From: Ruminococcus sp. Phil11
GTDB lineage: Bacteria; Bacillota; Clostridia; Oscillospirales; Ruminococcaceae
Direction: 5' to 3'
NCBI GenBank assembly: GCA_001940925.1
Contig: MSGZ01000043.1
Coordinates: 9,216-73,215, forward strand
DNA: 64,000 nt
Made by a program: the position numbers and the translations under genes. Shown here in pieces: positions 51,689 through 60,091 of this stretch; within the stretch, counting starts at the first letter, position 1; every line of letters starts with the position of its first letter. The notes under the pieces were generated by a model. It had not been told where the DNA came from, did not search any database, and saw only the letters and a program-made list of their open reading frames with translations.

Positions 51689-52936
51689 ATGGAAACACGC
51701 AAACCGAAATACCGGAAAATCCTGCTGACCCTGCTGCTGCTCAGCGCGGTCGGCAATCTTGCAGGCTGTATCCCGGCATTCTGCGACTGGTACACCGATC
51801 ACATCTATTGCCTGATCGAGGGCGGCATCAGCCGTCTGACCGCGCCGGTGCCGGTCGCCGTCGGGGAGCTGCTGATGTATCTCGGCGTGCTGCTGGTGCT
51901 GCTTGCGGTGCTGTTCCTGATCCTGCTGCTGTTCCTGCGGAAAAAGGCGGGCTACCGCCGTTTCTGCCGCGGTTATTACAAAACCTTCCTGATGACGCTG
52001 ATCTGCGTCGTGTTCGTGTATACCTTCTTCTGGGTGATCCCGTTCCGCGGTACGGTGCTGGGGCAGGGGAATCCCGGCAAACGGACATCGTTCACCTTTG
52101 AGGAGATCCGCGCCCTGACGGTCTATGCGGCAAACGGCGTCAATGCCGCTGCGGAGGAAATTGAGATCACGGCGGACGGCAAGGTCGATTTCCCGACCGA
52201 ATCCGGGATCATGCCGAAGATCGCGGCCGCGATGCAGGGGCTCTCCGGAGACTTCCCGCGGCTGAACGGCTATTATCCGCCGGTCAAGACCGCGCTCTGT
52301 TCCGATATCCTCGAACGCATGGGCATCGGCGGCTATAATTACATCTATACCATGGAGCCGACGCGGAACAAGTATCTCACGCCGACCTATCTGCCGATTC
52401 TGGATGCGCATGAGCTTTCGCATCACAAGGGCTATTACAAGGAGAATGAGGCGAATTTTCTCAGCGAGCTGGCACTTTCGCAGTCGGATGACCCGTTCCT
52501 GCGGTTCAGCGGCTTCTGGGATATGTATCAGTATGTGTTTGACGGCTATCTGACAGCGCAGGACGAGCTGCTGACGAACATGGAGGCCGAGGGCAGGCTG
52601 CAGCTGCCGGCGTTCCGGGACGGCATGACAAAAGAGGAATACATGGCGACTGCAATGGAGCGTTACCGCATTCTGGTTGAGATCTGCGGGGAGGAGCCGC
52701 AGCTGAGCGAACGTGCCGGACAGATCATGGACAGTGCCTATCAGATCGAGCGCGAGGTCTATAACGAAGATCCCCACCCGATCGACGAGATGCCCGCCGT
52801 GCAGGAGGTCATTCAGGAAACGGCCGATACCGGCTGGGAAACGCAGGGCAATATCCTGCAGGAAAATTCCTACGACGGCGTGACGCTCCTGCTTTTACAG
52901 TATTTTGACGGAAAGCTCTACGGCACTGACCCGTAA
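51689..52936 (+). CDS. DUF3810-like membrane protein with HExxH motif
   Basis: The 415-residue protein has three membrane segments in the first 125 residues (one near 10-30, then about 55-83 and 100-118) and a large domain with HELSHH at 241-246 and KENEANF just after (E254). This is the arrangement of a zincin-type metal site (HExxH plus a downstream Glu). The DUF3810 family has this architecture; its activity is not established. AAAGGCGG precedes the ATG. It is monocistronic behind its own promoter, just outside the accessory element. Confidence 0.8.
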   Translation: METRKPKYRKILLTLLLLSAVGNLAGCIPAFCDWYTDHIYCLIEGGISRLTAPVPVAVGELLMYLGVLLVLLAVLFLILLLFLRKKAGYRRFCRGYYKTFLMTLICVVFVYTFFWVIPFRGTVLGQGNPGKRTSFTFEEIRALTVYAANGVNAAAEEIEITADGKVDFPTESGIMPKIAAAMQGLSGDFPRLNGYYPPVKTALCSDILERMGIGGYNYIYTMEPTRNKYLTPTYLPILDAHELSHHKGYYKENEANFLSELALSQSDDPFLRFSGFWDMYQYVFDGYLTAQDELLTNMEAEGRLQLPAFRDGMTKEEYMATAMERYRILVEICGEEPQLSERAGQIMDSAYQIEREVYNEDPHPIDEMPAVQEVIQETADTGWETQGNILQENSYDGVTLLLLQYFDGKLYGTDP

Positions 52937-52964
52937 AAATTTAGTGCTTTTATGCGTTAAAGGG

Positions 52965-52993
52965 TTGACATTCCGGAGAAAATGCGGTATAAT
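52965..52993 (+). promoter_or_regulatory. Promoter of the DAHP synthase gene
   Basis: TTGACA (52965-52970) and TATAAT (52988-52993) are separated by 17 bases. The leader is about 60 bases, too short for a complete T-box or other large riboswitch. Confidence 0.88.
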
Positions 52994-53060
52994 AAGTGAC
53001 AGCGACGGCAGAGGACGCGACGAAGATTGTATTTTTACGGGTAAAGGAGCCTGAAATATT

Positions 53061-54092
53061 ATGATGAATATGGAATTTGAACGCAAGCTGACCATTCCGA
53101 AGGATACGAAGGAGATGTATCCGGTCACGAAGGAAATGGAGAAGATCGTCGCTGACCGGGCGGAGGAGATCCGGAAGATCTTTGCCGGGGAGGAGGATAA
53201 GCTGATCCTCATCATCGGCCCGTGCTCTGCGGATAACCCGGACGCGGTGCTGGATTACATCAGCCGTCTGCGCAAAGTGCAGGAGGAGGTCAGGGACGAG
53301 ATCTTCATCATCCCGCGCATTTACACGAACAAGCCGCGCACGACCGGCGCAGGCTATAAGGGACTGCTGCATCAGCCCGACCCGAACGCGAAGCCCGATG
53401 TGTTCAAGGGCATCATCGCGACCCGTGAGCTGCACATGCGCGCACTGAAGGAGACCGGTTTCTCCTGCGCGGATGAGATGCTCTATCCGGAGAATCACCG
53501 CTATCTGGACGACCTGCTGGCGTATGTCGCAGTCGGTGCGCGCTCCGTGGAGAATCAGGAGCACCGGCTCGTTTCCAGCGGCCTGCCGATCCCGGTCGGC
53601 ATGAAGAACCCGACCTCGGGCGATCTCTCCGTCATGATGAATGCGATCACCGCGGCACAGCAGGGACACAGCTTCATCTACCGCGGCTGGGCGGTGCATT
53701 CGACCGGCAATCCGCTCGCACACGCGATCCTGCGCGGTTATATGAACAAGCACGGGCAGTCTCTGCCGAATTATCACTATGAGGATCTGGTGCATCTTGC
53801 GGAGCTTTATGCAGCAGGCAGCTTTGCGAATCCGGCGGTCATCATTGACACGAACCATGCGAATTCCGGCAAGAATCCGCTGGAGCAGCCCCGCATCTGC
53901 AAGGAGGTGCTCAGCGCCCGCCGCTATAATAACAGCATCAAGAAGCTGGTCAAGGGCTTCATGATCGAAAGCTACATCGAGGACGGCGCACAGAAGGTGG
54001 ACGGCGGCTGCTACGGCAAGTCGATCACCGACCCGTGCCTCGGCTGGGAAAAGTCCGAGCGGCTGATCCTTGAACTCGCAGAGATGTTATGA
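53061..54092 (+). CDS. aroF: 3-deoxy-7-phosphoheptulonate (DAHP) synthase
   Basis: The 343-residue type I enzyme condenses phosphoenolpyruvate and erythrose 4-phosphate in the first step of the shikimate pathway. Key stretches are LILIIGPCSADNPDAVLDY, IIPRIYTNKPRTTGAGYKG, ADEMLYPENHRYLDDLLAY, GMKNPTSGDLSV and VIIDTNHANSGKNPLEQPRIC, holding the metal and substrate residues. The N-terminal extension of AroF/G/H-type enzymes is short. AGGAG precedes ATG ATG; the first is chosen. I give aroF as a generic symbol. Confidence 0.93.
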   Translation: MMNMEFERKLTIPKDTKEMYPVTKEMEKIVADRAEEIRKIFAGEEDKLILIIGPCSADNPDAVLDYISRLRKVQEEVRDEIFIIPRIYTNKPRTTGAGYKGLLHQPDPNAKPDVFKGIIATRELHMRALKETGFSCADEMLYPENHRYLDDLLAYVAVGARSVENQEHRLVSSGLPIPVGMKNPTSGDLSVMMNAITAAQQGHSFIYRGWAVHSTGNPLAHAILRGYMNKHGQSLPNYHYEDLVHLAELYAAGSFANPAVIIDTNHANSGKNPLEQPRICKEVLSARRYNNSIKKLVKGFMIESYIEDGAQKVDGGCYGKSITDPCLGWEKSERLILELAEML

Positions 54093-54116
54093 GCCCGGAG
54101 CCCGGGCTGGCGTTTC

Positions 54117-54319
54117 CCTCCGGGTCGGCAGGGCCGACAGCCGTTTCCCTACGGGCGCGGTAAGCGAAGCTCTCCCATTTACGTTACTGCACGCCGCTGA
54201 TCGCGGCTTCTTTGGCGTAACTGCTCCCAATTACTAAAGTCCGCCGCATATACAGCGGAAACCTTTTAATGCTCCCCACGGGCTTTAGGAATTGCCAGCG
54301 CGGGCTCCGCGCCACGCCG
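54117..54319. repeat. Dispersed repeat A, copy 2
   Basis: The 30-base unit at 54117-54146 and a 117-bp core (54203-54319) match the copy after rpsU, the core with one mismatch. Here the 31-bp unit is present once. The whole 54093-54370 spacer is otherwise empty. Confidence 0.9.
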
Positions 54320-54373
54320 GAAGTCTCTCCAAAAGCATAATCAGTAAAATAAAGCTGCTGCATTAGAATTATC

Positions 54374-54402
54374 TTGACATTCCGGACTATTCGTGTTATA
54401 CT
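54374..54402 (+). promoter_or_regulatory. Promoter of the BspA-type surface protein gene
   Basis: TTGACA (54374-54379) and TATACT (54397-54402) are 17 bases apart. The leader is about 100 bases. Confidence 0.83.
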
Positions 54403-54512
54403 GTAAGCATATTGCGGTCAGCGTGATGCTGACGCATACTGCAGGCAAGGCGCATGTCGCTCCCGGCGGGCGGCATGTGCTTTTCAATTATGCACAAAAA
54501 GGAGAATTATGG

Positions 54513-56012
54513 ATGAACAAACAAACGAAGAAATGGATGAAAACTGCAGCTGCTGCCATGTTCGGCGCGGCGGTCTGCTGCGCTGGCGCATCGCTCTCGG
54601 CCAGTGCGGATGCTTCGCTGGACGAGGAGACCGGTACGCTGACACTGAGCGGCACGGTTGCCTTTGACGAAGTACACACTTATGCAGAGGACACCCGCGT
54701 GACGAAGGTCGTCTGTGAGAGCGGTGCCGTTCTGCCGGAGGATTGTTCGGGACTGTTTACTTATTTCTGCGCGGAAAGCATTGACCTTTCCAAAGCAGAT
54801 TCCTCCGGCGTGAAGAACATAAACAGTATGTTTGCATACGACGGTGCGCTGACTTCACTGAATCTTACCACATTTGACACGAGCGAAGTCACCGATATGA
54901 CGAATATGTTTACCTGCTGTGATAATCTGACAGTGCTTGATCTTACCAGCTTTGATACGTCAAATGTGACTGCGGCGGTACACACGTTTTACGGCTGCAC
55001 CCGTCTGAAAACGATCAGCGTTTCCGAGCTGTGGAATACGGATTCCCTGACGCTTTCTGATAACATGTTCTTAAAATGCACCGCACTGACCGGCGGAAAA
55101 GGTACTGTTTACGACGCTGAAAAGACGGACAAGACCCTTGCCTGCATCGACGCAGCGGGGCAGGCCGGATACCTCACCGCGCCGTTCACGGGCGTTTCCG
55201 TTGACCTGACGTATGATCTTGCACTGAAATTCTATGTCAGCATGACGGACGCGGGCAGCTTTGATAACGTCAAGGTCGTTTTCTCCGGCAAATGCGAGGA
55301 GGACGGGAAGGAGATCCGGTGCTACGTCAAGCCGGAGGGCTCCTTCGCAAGAGCCAATCTGACCGCGGCTCACATGGATGAACCGATCAAAGCCGACCTT
55401 TACAGAAAGATCAGCGGCGAATGGCATCACATGGATACGGTCACGTATTCCGTCAACGATTATCTGGACAATGCGCAGCCGGAGGATGACTGGAGCACGG
55501 CAAAGAAAGCCGCATTTGAGAAGCTGGTCGGAACGGTGCGCATTTACGGTCAGGCTGCAAAGGCCTATTTCGGAAACGGCGATATGAGCGGCATTGCTGT
55601 GCCGGTGCACACGATCGGCGAGCTGCAGTTGAAGCAGGAGGAGGAGAACAAGACCCTTGAGCCGAACTTCTCGTCGTCGGATGCAACGATCTCTATGGTG
55701 CTCGGTTCCAGAATGACCCTCCGCCTTTATATCAGCGGTCTGCAGGTCGGTGACAAGTCGTCCAGCGGCAAGCGCGCGATCGCGGGCAAGGACGGCAGAC
55801 CCTGCTTTGAGGTCACGACCTACGCTCCGCTGAATCTGGACGGCCCGCCTGTTCTGAAATACAATGATGTTTCCTATATGTGCAGCCCGCTTTCGTGGTG
55901 CTGGCGCGCACTGGCGAACGACGGCGGCAGCCCGAAAAATACTGCAATGGCGTGTGCTCTTTATGAATACTGGCTGGATGCACAGGCGTTTGCGTATGCA
56001 CCGAATACCTGA
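54513..56012 (+). CDS. BspA-type repeat surface protein
   Basis: A 499-residue secreted protein with a signal peptide (MNKQTKKWMKTAAAAMFGAA then ending at SASA, near residue 31). Residues about 70-175 hold BspA/DUF285-type repeats (LTTFDTSEVTDMTNMFTCC and LTSFDTSNVTAAVHTFYGC). The C-terminal 280 residues form two similar beta-rich modules (VDLTYDLALKFYVSM and ISMVLGSRMTLRLYISG). No sortase motif or dockerin is seen. The start at 54513 follows AAGGAG by 8 bases. A 31-residue peptide gene follows directly. Confidence 0.8.
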   Translation: MNKQTKKWMKTAAAAMFGAAVCCAGASLSASADASLDEETGTLTLSGTVAFDEVHTYAEDTRVTKVVCESGAVLPEDCSGLFTYFCAESIDLSKADSSGVKNINSMFAYDGALTSLNLTTFDTSEVTDMTNMFTCCDNLTVLDLTSFDTSNVTAAVHTFYGCTRLKTISVSELWNTDSLTLSDNMFLKCTALTGGKGTVYDAEKTDKTLACIDAAGQAGYLTAPFTGVSVDLTYDLALKFYVSMTDAGSFDNVKVVFSGKCEEDGKEIRCYVKPEGSFARANLTAAHMDEPIKADLYRKISGEWHHMDTVTYSVNDYLDNAQPEDDWSTAKKAAFEKLVGTVRIYGQAAKAYFGNGDMSGIAVPVHTIGELQLKQEEENKTLEPNFSSSDATISMVLGSRMTLRLYISGLQVGDKSSSGKRAIAGKDGRPCFEVTTYAPLNLDGPPVLKYNDVSYMCSPLSWCWRALANDGGSPKNTAMACALYEYWLDAQAFAYAPNT

Positions 56013-56026
56013 AGGAGGATCAAGGA

Positions 56027-56122
56027 ATGAAGGAAATCTATACGGCTCCTGAAATGGAGATCATCGTGTTTGCGGCAGAGGATGTCATCACCGACAGCAT
56101 TCCGGAGATCGACGATCTTTGA
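56027..56122 (+). CDS. 31-residue peptide gene (YxxPE...AEDVIT type)
   Basis: A short ORF with GGAGG about 9 bases upstream encodes MKEIYTAPEMEIIVFAAEDV followed by ITDSIPEIDDL. It starts 14 bases after the surface protein stop and ends just before a strong terminator, so it is likely the last gene of that transcript. From memory, many Clostridia encode tiny proteins with this YxxPExExxxFxxEDVIT pattern; their role is not known to me. The acidic, Cys-free sequence gives no catalytic hint. Confidence 0.65.
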   Translation: MKEIYTAPEMEIIVFAAEDVITDSIPEIDDL

Positions 56123-56137
56123 TGCGCTGATACAGCA

Positions 56138-56175
56138 AAGCCTCCCTTTGTCCGCAAGGGGAGGCTTGTGTTTTT
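56138..56175 (+). terminator. Terminator after the 31-residue peptide
   Basis: AAGCCTCCC (56138-56146) pairs with GGGAGGCTT (56159-56167), followed by GTGTTTTT. Confidence 0.88.
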
Positions 56176-56186
56176 GCGTGTGCATG

Positions 56187-56221
56187 AAAAGGGCAGAACA
56201 AGAAGCTTGCTCTGCCCTTTT
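56187..56221 (-). terminator. Terminator of the bacteriocin gene
   Basis: An 11-bp perfect stem (56187-56197 with 56211-56221), followed on the minus strand by a short T-run that is part of the stem. The 18-base stretch AAAGGGCAGAACAAGAAG (56188-56205) recurs at 60025-60042. Confidence 0.75.
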
Positions 56222-56243
56222 GTGCATGTTCACGGAACAGGGA

Positions 56244-56546
56244 TCAGTTCCAGAAGTTGTAGTATGCGTAATCGGTCCGACCGGCGTATGCCTTTATGCT
56301 GGCTTTGGCCGTATCATTGTACTTGGTGTCGCTGGCCTTTTTGCCTTTTGCGTTTTTCACGCTTGCATAAGACCAGTTATAAGACCAGTCCTGGTACTGC
56401 GAGTAAACTTTTCCGCCGCCGAAAAGGCCTGTTGTGCCGTGAGACCAAAGGCCGTGATCCAGGATATCCAGCTGTGCCAGTGCGGTTGTTGCGGAAAGGG
56501 CAACTGCTGCCAGTGCGCTGATTGCGAGGATTCTTTTTGCTTTCAT
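56244..56546 (-). CDS. Lactococcin-972-like bacteriocin precursor
   Basis: The 100-residue precursor has a Sec signal peptide (MKAKRILAISALAAVALSAT, cleavage near TALA at residue 24) and a mature part of about 76 residues without cysteine, rich in Tyr, Trp, Ser and Lys. The GLFGGGKVYSQYQDWSYNW stretch and the YAYYNFWN end fit the lactococcin 972 family, whose founding member binds lipid II and blocks septum formation. AAGGAG lies 10 bases from the ATG. The linked membrane protein, ATPase and signal peptidase genes support the call. Confidence 0.88.
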   Translation of the reverse strand: MKAKRILAISALAAVALSATTALAQLDILDHGLWSHGTTGLFGGGKVYSQYQDWSYNWSYASVKNAKGKKASDTKYNDTAKASIKAYAGRTDYAYYNFWN

Positions 56547-56614
56547 GATAGGTCAACTCCTTTTCATCTTCTTCGTACAGGTAAATTACGGGTATATGCA
56601 TCAAGAAATATGAG

Positions 56615-56662
56615 ATTGTTGCGCAACAATTATTATATACCACATTTGAATTAAAATGTCAA
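56615..56662 (-). promoter_or_regulatory. Bacteriocin promoter with palindromic operator
   Basis: On the minus strand TTGACA (56657-56662) is followed by TATATAAT (56632-56639; 17 bases to TATATA). Directly downstream is the perfect 16-bp palindrome ATTGTTGCGCAACAAT (56615-56630). The same arrangement precedes the transporter operon at 60092-60138. The 56547-56845 spacer holds no other gene. Confidence 0.82.
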
Positions 56663-56803
56663 TATATCACATTAAATTCCGGCTGACTGCACAAACAGCA
56701 AGAATATATGTTGACAATAAAATCTTATATCAATAAATATTATTCAGACGATCAAGGATGAAGATGTTTCGGCCTGCTCTTTTTTTATCATATTGCTGCA
56801 AAA

Positions 56804-56831
56804 CCTCCCCGTGTGCGCACAGGGAGGCTTT
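56804..56831 (-). terminator. Terminator of the bacteriocin transporter operon
   Basis: On the minus strand CCTCCCTGTG pairs with CACGGGGAGG (56804-56827, one bulge) and is followed by TTTTG. Confidence 0.8.
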
Positions 56832-56845
56832 TGTGATTCTTCATC

Positions 56846-57313
56846 TTATACTGCTTTTCCGAAGCTGATCCGCTTGAACAGCAGCTGATCGGTTTTGACG
56901 GGGCCGAACATGCGGCTGTCCAGGCTGACCTTGGTATTATCGCCCAGCACAAAGATCTCATCCGGCGCGATCGTGTATTCCTGATCCTCACCGTCATATT
57001 CATAGTTGCTGTAGGCGATCCGGTTCACATAGACCTGATTGTTTTTCAGGGTGACCGTATCGCCGCCGACAGCGATCACGCGCTTCACGCACTGCTTGTC
57101 CTCATAGCGGAAAATGACGATGTCATTCTGCTGCAGATGCGAGGTGTGCGTCGTTGTGAACAATAGCTGACCGTCGGCAAGCGTCGGTTCCATGGAGCTG
57201 CCGCTGACCTTCACGATCCGGAAATTCAGGATGAACAGGACGGTTGCCGCCGTGATCAGGATGCAGAACAGAATATCACGTTTGTTTACAGCCGGATGAC
57301 TCTTTTCGCGCAT
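56846..57313 (-). CDS. Signal peptidase I, bacteriocin-linked
   Basis: The 155-residue membrane protease has one N-terminal membrane helix (about 13-31), the catalytic serine S40 in SGSSMEPTL and the lysine K77 in CVKRVIAVGGD, plus the conserved GDNTKVSLDSRMFGPV box. It cleaves signal peptides on the outer face of the membrane. Its place after the ABC gene, overlapping it by 28 bases, suggests a dedicated role in processing the bacteriocin precursor; general secretion is the alternative. Confidence 0.9.
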   Translation of the reverse strand: MREKSHPAVNKRDILFCILITAATVLFILNFRIVKVSGSSMEPTLADGQLLFTTTHTSHLQQNDIVIFRYEDKQCVKRVIAVGGDTVTLKNNQVYVNRIAYSNYEYDGEDQEYTIAPDEIFVLGDNTKVSLDSRMFGPVKTDQLLFKRISFGKAV

Positions 57314-57918
57314 TTTGTGACCTCTTTGTCATGTGTTACGATCAACACGGTTTTTCCGCTTTCATTGATGTTTTGGAAGATCTCCATGACCTTCTCGCGG
57401 TTCATCGGATCAAGACTGCCTGTCGGCTCATCAGCCAGAATGATCTTGTGCTTTTTCAGATACAGTCTGGCGAGTGCGCAGCGCTGCTGTTCGCCGCCGC
57501 TCAGGGTATAGACCTTCTTGTTCATGAATTCCGGGCCGAGGCCGACCTTGATCAGCGCATTTTCCAGGATCTCATTGTTTTTGTGCTCCATGAAGTACGC
57601 TGCGACCGAAAGATTATACTTGACCGTCTTGTCCTCCACCAGACCGTAATTCTGGAACACGTAAAACATACTGTCCTGGATCAGCCTGCGTCCGGCGCGG
57701 CTGTTGAGCTTCGGGTTTTCGACGCCGTCAATGATGAGCGTGCCGGAATCAGCCGGCTCCAGCATTCCGATGATGTTCAGGAGTGTGGTCTTTCCCTTTC
57801 CGCTTTCGCCGGTAATGCAGACAAAATCGCCCTCCGGGATCTCAAGGCTGAAATCCTTGAGGATCTGATGGTCGCCGAATTTTTTGCTGATGTTTTTTAA
57901 TTCTATCACGTTGCCCAT
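57286..57918 (-). CDS. ABC transporter ATP-binding protein, bacteriocin-linked
   Basis: A 210-residue ATPase with Walker A GESGKGKTT (K43), signature LSGGEQQRCALARL and Walker B IILADEPTGSLD, of the MacB/LolD-like group. It powers the 679-residue membrane protein encoded just upstream (8 bases apart). Lactococcin 972 and related clusters carry this pair, which is thought to give export or self-immunity. Confidence 0.93.
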   Translation of the reverse strand: MGNVIELKNISKKFGDHQILKDFSLEIPEGDFVCITGESGKGKTTLLNIIGMLEPADSGTLIIDGVENPKLNSRAGRRLIQDSMFYVFQNYGLVEDKTVKYNLSVAAYFMEHKNNEILENALIKVGLGPEFMNKKVYTLSGGEQQRCALARLYLKKHKIILADEPTGSLDPMNREKVMEIFQNINESGKTVLIVTHDKEVTKCAKRVIRL

Positions 57919-57925
57919 GCTGTTC

Positions 57926-59965
57926 TTATTCTCCTTTCAGGATTGTAACTGTATTTCTGCCGATCCTCTTTTTCATGCAGATCACATAGATCACGAGCTC
58001 CGACAGAACACAGAGGAGCGCGACCGGCAGGCTGACACCCGGCATGATCACCAGGACCGGAAGTATGATCATCTTCAATACGATCCGGATGATAAAGATA
58101 TCGAGGAAGGAATATCCGGTCACGCATTTGATCGAATAATCCTTTGCATAGATCCGGTAGTCAAGCTCTGCTGCATAGATCACGATCACGATGAATGCAA
58201 ACAGGACGACGATCAGCTTCACAACGGAAATGATCAGGCTGTTGCTGTAGTATTTCAGATCCTGACTGAACTGCTGTATGACAGCCGGTGTCGAAATGAG
58301 GATCTTTTCCATGCCGGTTTCTTTGATGATCGGCATGATCTGATACAGCGGATCCTGATCGGACGCCGTATCATAGGTAAAAAATCCGGCGGTGGAATAA
58401 TAGCTGCTCAGCATGGCAGTTGATGTTCTGGCTGATTCGCGCTGATAGAACAGCTCCGGGTCAAAGACCTCAGCAATGATCCGGGAACCGCCGACATATC
58501 CGTTCGGGACCTGATTGGAGAAGGTGAAGAATTTGCTGGATTCCGAATAGCGGATGAAATGGAAATCCTCCTCGGCATATTGGCCGCTGGATGTGTACAT
58601 CTTCAGCATTTCAGAAGGGTTGTAATGCTCGGGGATCAGATAGTTGTATTTTCCTTTGACGAGGGCATCGGAACGGATCTGCTTTCCGTCTGTTCCGCAG
58701 AGCGTATCGACGGTATCCAGATAATTGTCGTTCACCGTGACTCTGTAATTGACGGCAGTTGCTTTCTCGTTATGCAGGTCATACAGGATGTCGTTGAAGG
58801 ACGCAATGATGAAATTATGATCGTCGTGCATGGCGCGGTAGAAATCAAGCAGGATCGGTGCATATTTCTCATACTGCTGCATCGGGTCTTCCAGACGGGC
58901 ATTCATAGTGGTCGTCGCATAGCCTTCAACAAGGTCAGCGGTTTTTTTGGTGGCATGATACATGGTATAGACTTTGCCTGCACTCTGGATCAGCGTAGTC
59001 AGGGATGTGCTGAGCAGAATGATCACCACGGTCTTGAATACGACCGTGAATGCGAACAGCTGCTTGTTGAACGATTTACCCTTGCTGCTGCTGATGCTGC
59101 ACTGGGTACTGACCAGATAAATGAACACAAGAAACAGCAGGAATGTACCGCCGAGATAAAGCAAAATCCGGAGCAGATTCTTTTTCAGGAAGTAGAGCGT
59201 CGATGCGGCACCGGAGAGCGCAGAGAACACGATAAATGCCGTGAGCAGAAGAACGGCCGTGATGAGAAGCAGCAGGGAGAAGTTTTCTTTGATCTCCGCT
59301 GCTGCAATGTTCATGTCGCTGAAGCCCATTGTCTTTTTGACGATCATATCCTTGGAACGGGAAAAAGCGTAGAACACGACCGAAACGGCAAGGAAGAAGG
59401 CGAGTGCGGCCAGAATGCGGTACAGAAAACCGAAATCACCGGCAATGCTGATGCCCTTTTCCGTGCTGAGCTCCAGCCCCTTTGCGGTGACTGCCTGTGA
59501 AAACGCATTCAGCTTATCCGTGGAAACGAGGAACTGCTGAATGGAAAGGTCTATGTCCTTTCCCTTTAAGCTTTTGAGCGGCGCGATCTGAAAATCACTG
59601 TCCGATAAAAAGAAAAAGCCGCGGATCTTCTGTTCACCGTTCTGCGGATCCGTCGCATAGGTCTGACCGGGGTAAAGCCCTTCCAGCGCAATAAAGCCGG
59701 GATCGTTTTCCGTCCGGTAATACTGCAGCAGGTCGTTGTCCGCCAGATTTCTGACCATCAGATCGCCGGATATTTCGTCGGCAATGTCATACAGCATATC
59801 AATATATGCGTCGTTTTCCAGCTTCTGCGTCCATTTGACCGTGACGATCGTTTTGTCTTCCTCCACTGTTTTTAAGGGGAACATGCAGAATTCCAGCATG
59901 GAACACACCAGAAATACGATGATGTTGACTGCGTAGATCGCCAGCATGATTGCTTTTTTACTCAT
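57926..59965 (-). CDS. Bacteriocin-associated integral membrane protein (DUF1430-like)
   Basis: The 679-residue protein has a signal-anchor segment, a large extracytoplasmic domain (about 30-185), three central membrane segments (about 185-300), a second extracytoplasmic domain (about 330-565) and C-terminal membrane segments (about 580-665). This FtsX/MacB-like layout matches the bacteriocin-associated membrane protein family (DUF1430, TIGR01654) found beside lactococcin 972 genes. With the ATPase it likely exports the peptide or protects the producer. AGGAG precedes the ATG. Confidence 0.85.
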   Translation of the reverse strand: MSKKAIMLAIYAVNIIVFLVCSMLEFCMFPLKTVEEDKTIVTVKWTQKLENDAYIDMLYDIADEISGDLMVRNLADNDLLQYYRTENDPGFIALEGLYPGQTYATDPQNGEQKIRGFFFLSDSDFQIAPLKSLKGKDIDLSIQQFLVSTDKLNAFSQAVTAKGLELSTEKGISIAGDFGFLYRILAALAFFLAVSVVFYAFSRSKDMIVKKTMGFSDMNIAAAEIKENFSLLLLITAVLLLTAFIVFSALSGAASTLYFLKKNLLRILLYLGGTFLLFLVFIYLVSTQCSISSSKGKSFNKQLFAFTVVFKTVVIILLSTSLTTLIQSAGKVYTMYHATKKTADLVEGYATTTMNARLEDPMQQYEKYAPILLDFYRAMHDDHNFIIASFNDILYDLHNEKATAVNYRVTVNDNYLDTVDTLCGTDGKQIRSDALVKGKYNYLIPEHYNPSEMLKMYTSSGQYAEEDFHFIRYSESSKFFTFSNQVPNGYVGGSRIIAEVFDPELFYQRESARTSTAMLSSYYSTAGFFTYDTASDQDPLYQIMPIIKETGMEKILISTPAVIQQFSQDLKYYSNSLIISVVKLIVVLFAFIVIVIYAAELDYRIYAKDYSIKCVTGYSFLDIFIIRIVLKMIILPVLVIMPGVSLPVALLCVLSELVIYVICMKKRIGRNTVTILKGE

Positions 59966-60024
59966 AGAATGCTCCTAAAATGATAATGTGATCACGCGAA
60001 GCTGCGGTACAGGAAACGCATGAG

Positions 60025-60057
60025 AAAGGGCAGAACAAGAAGTCTGCCCTGCCCTTT
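60025..60057 (-). repeat. Terminator-like hairpin duplicated from the bacteriocin gene
   Basis: AAAGGGCAG (60025-60033) pairs with CTGCCCTTT (60049-60057). The 18-base left part is identical to that after the bacteriocin gene (56188-56205), and the flanking GCATGA matches too. It lies between the operon promoter and the start codon, so it may act as an attenuator or be a remnant of a lost gene copy. Confidence 0.75.
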
Positions 60058-60091
60058 GCTATGAATTTTCAATCGCCGTGTAAATGTGATC

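Noticed and set aside
54393-54512. Upstream extension of the BspA-type protein
   Set aside because: It would start inside the promoter and place 40 residues before a clear signal peptide.
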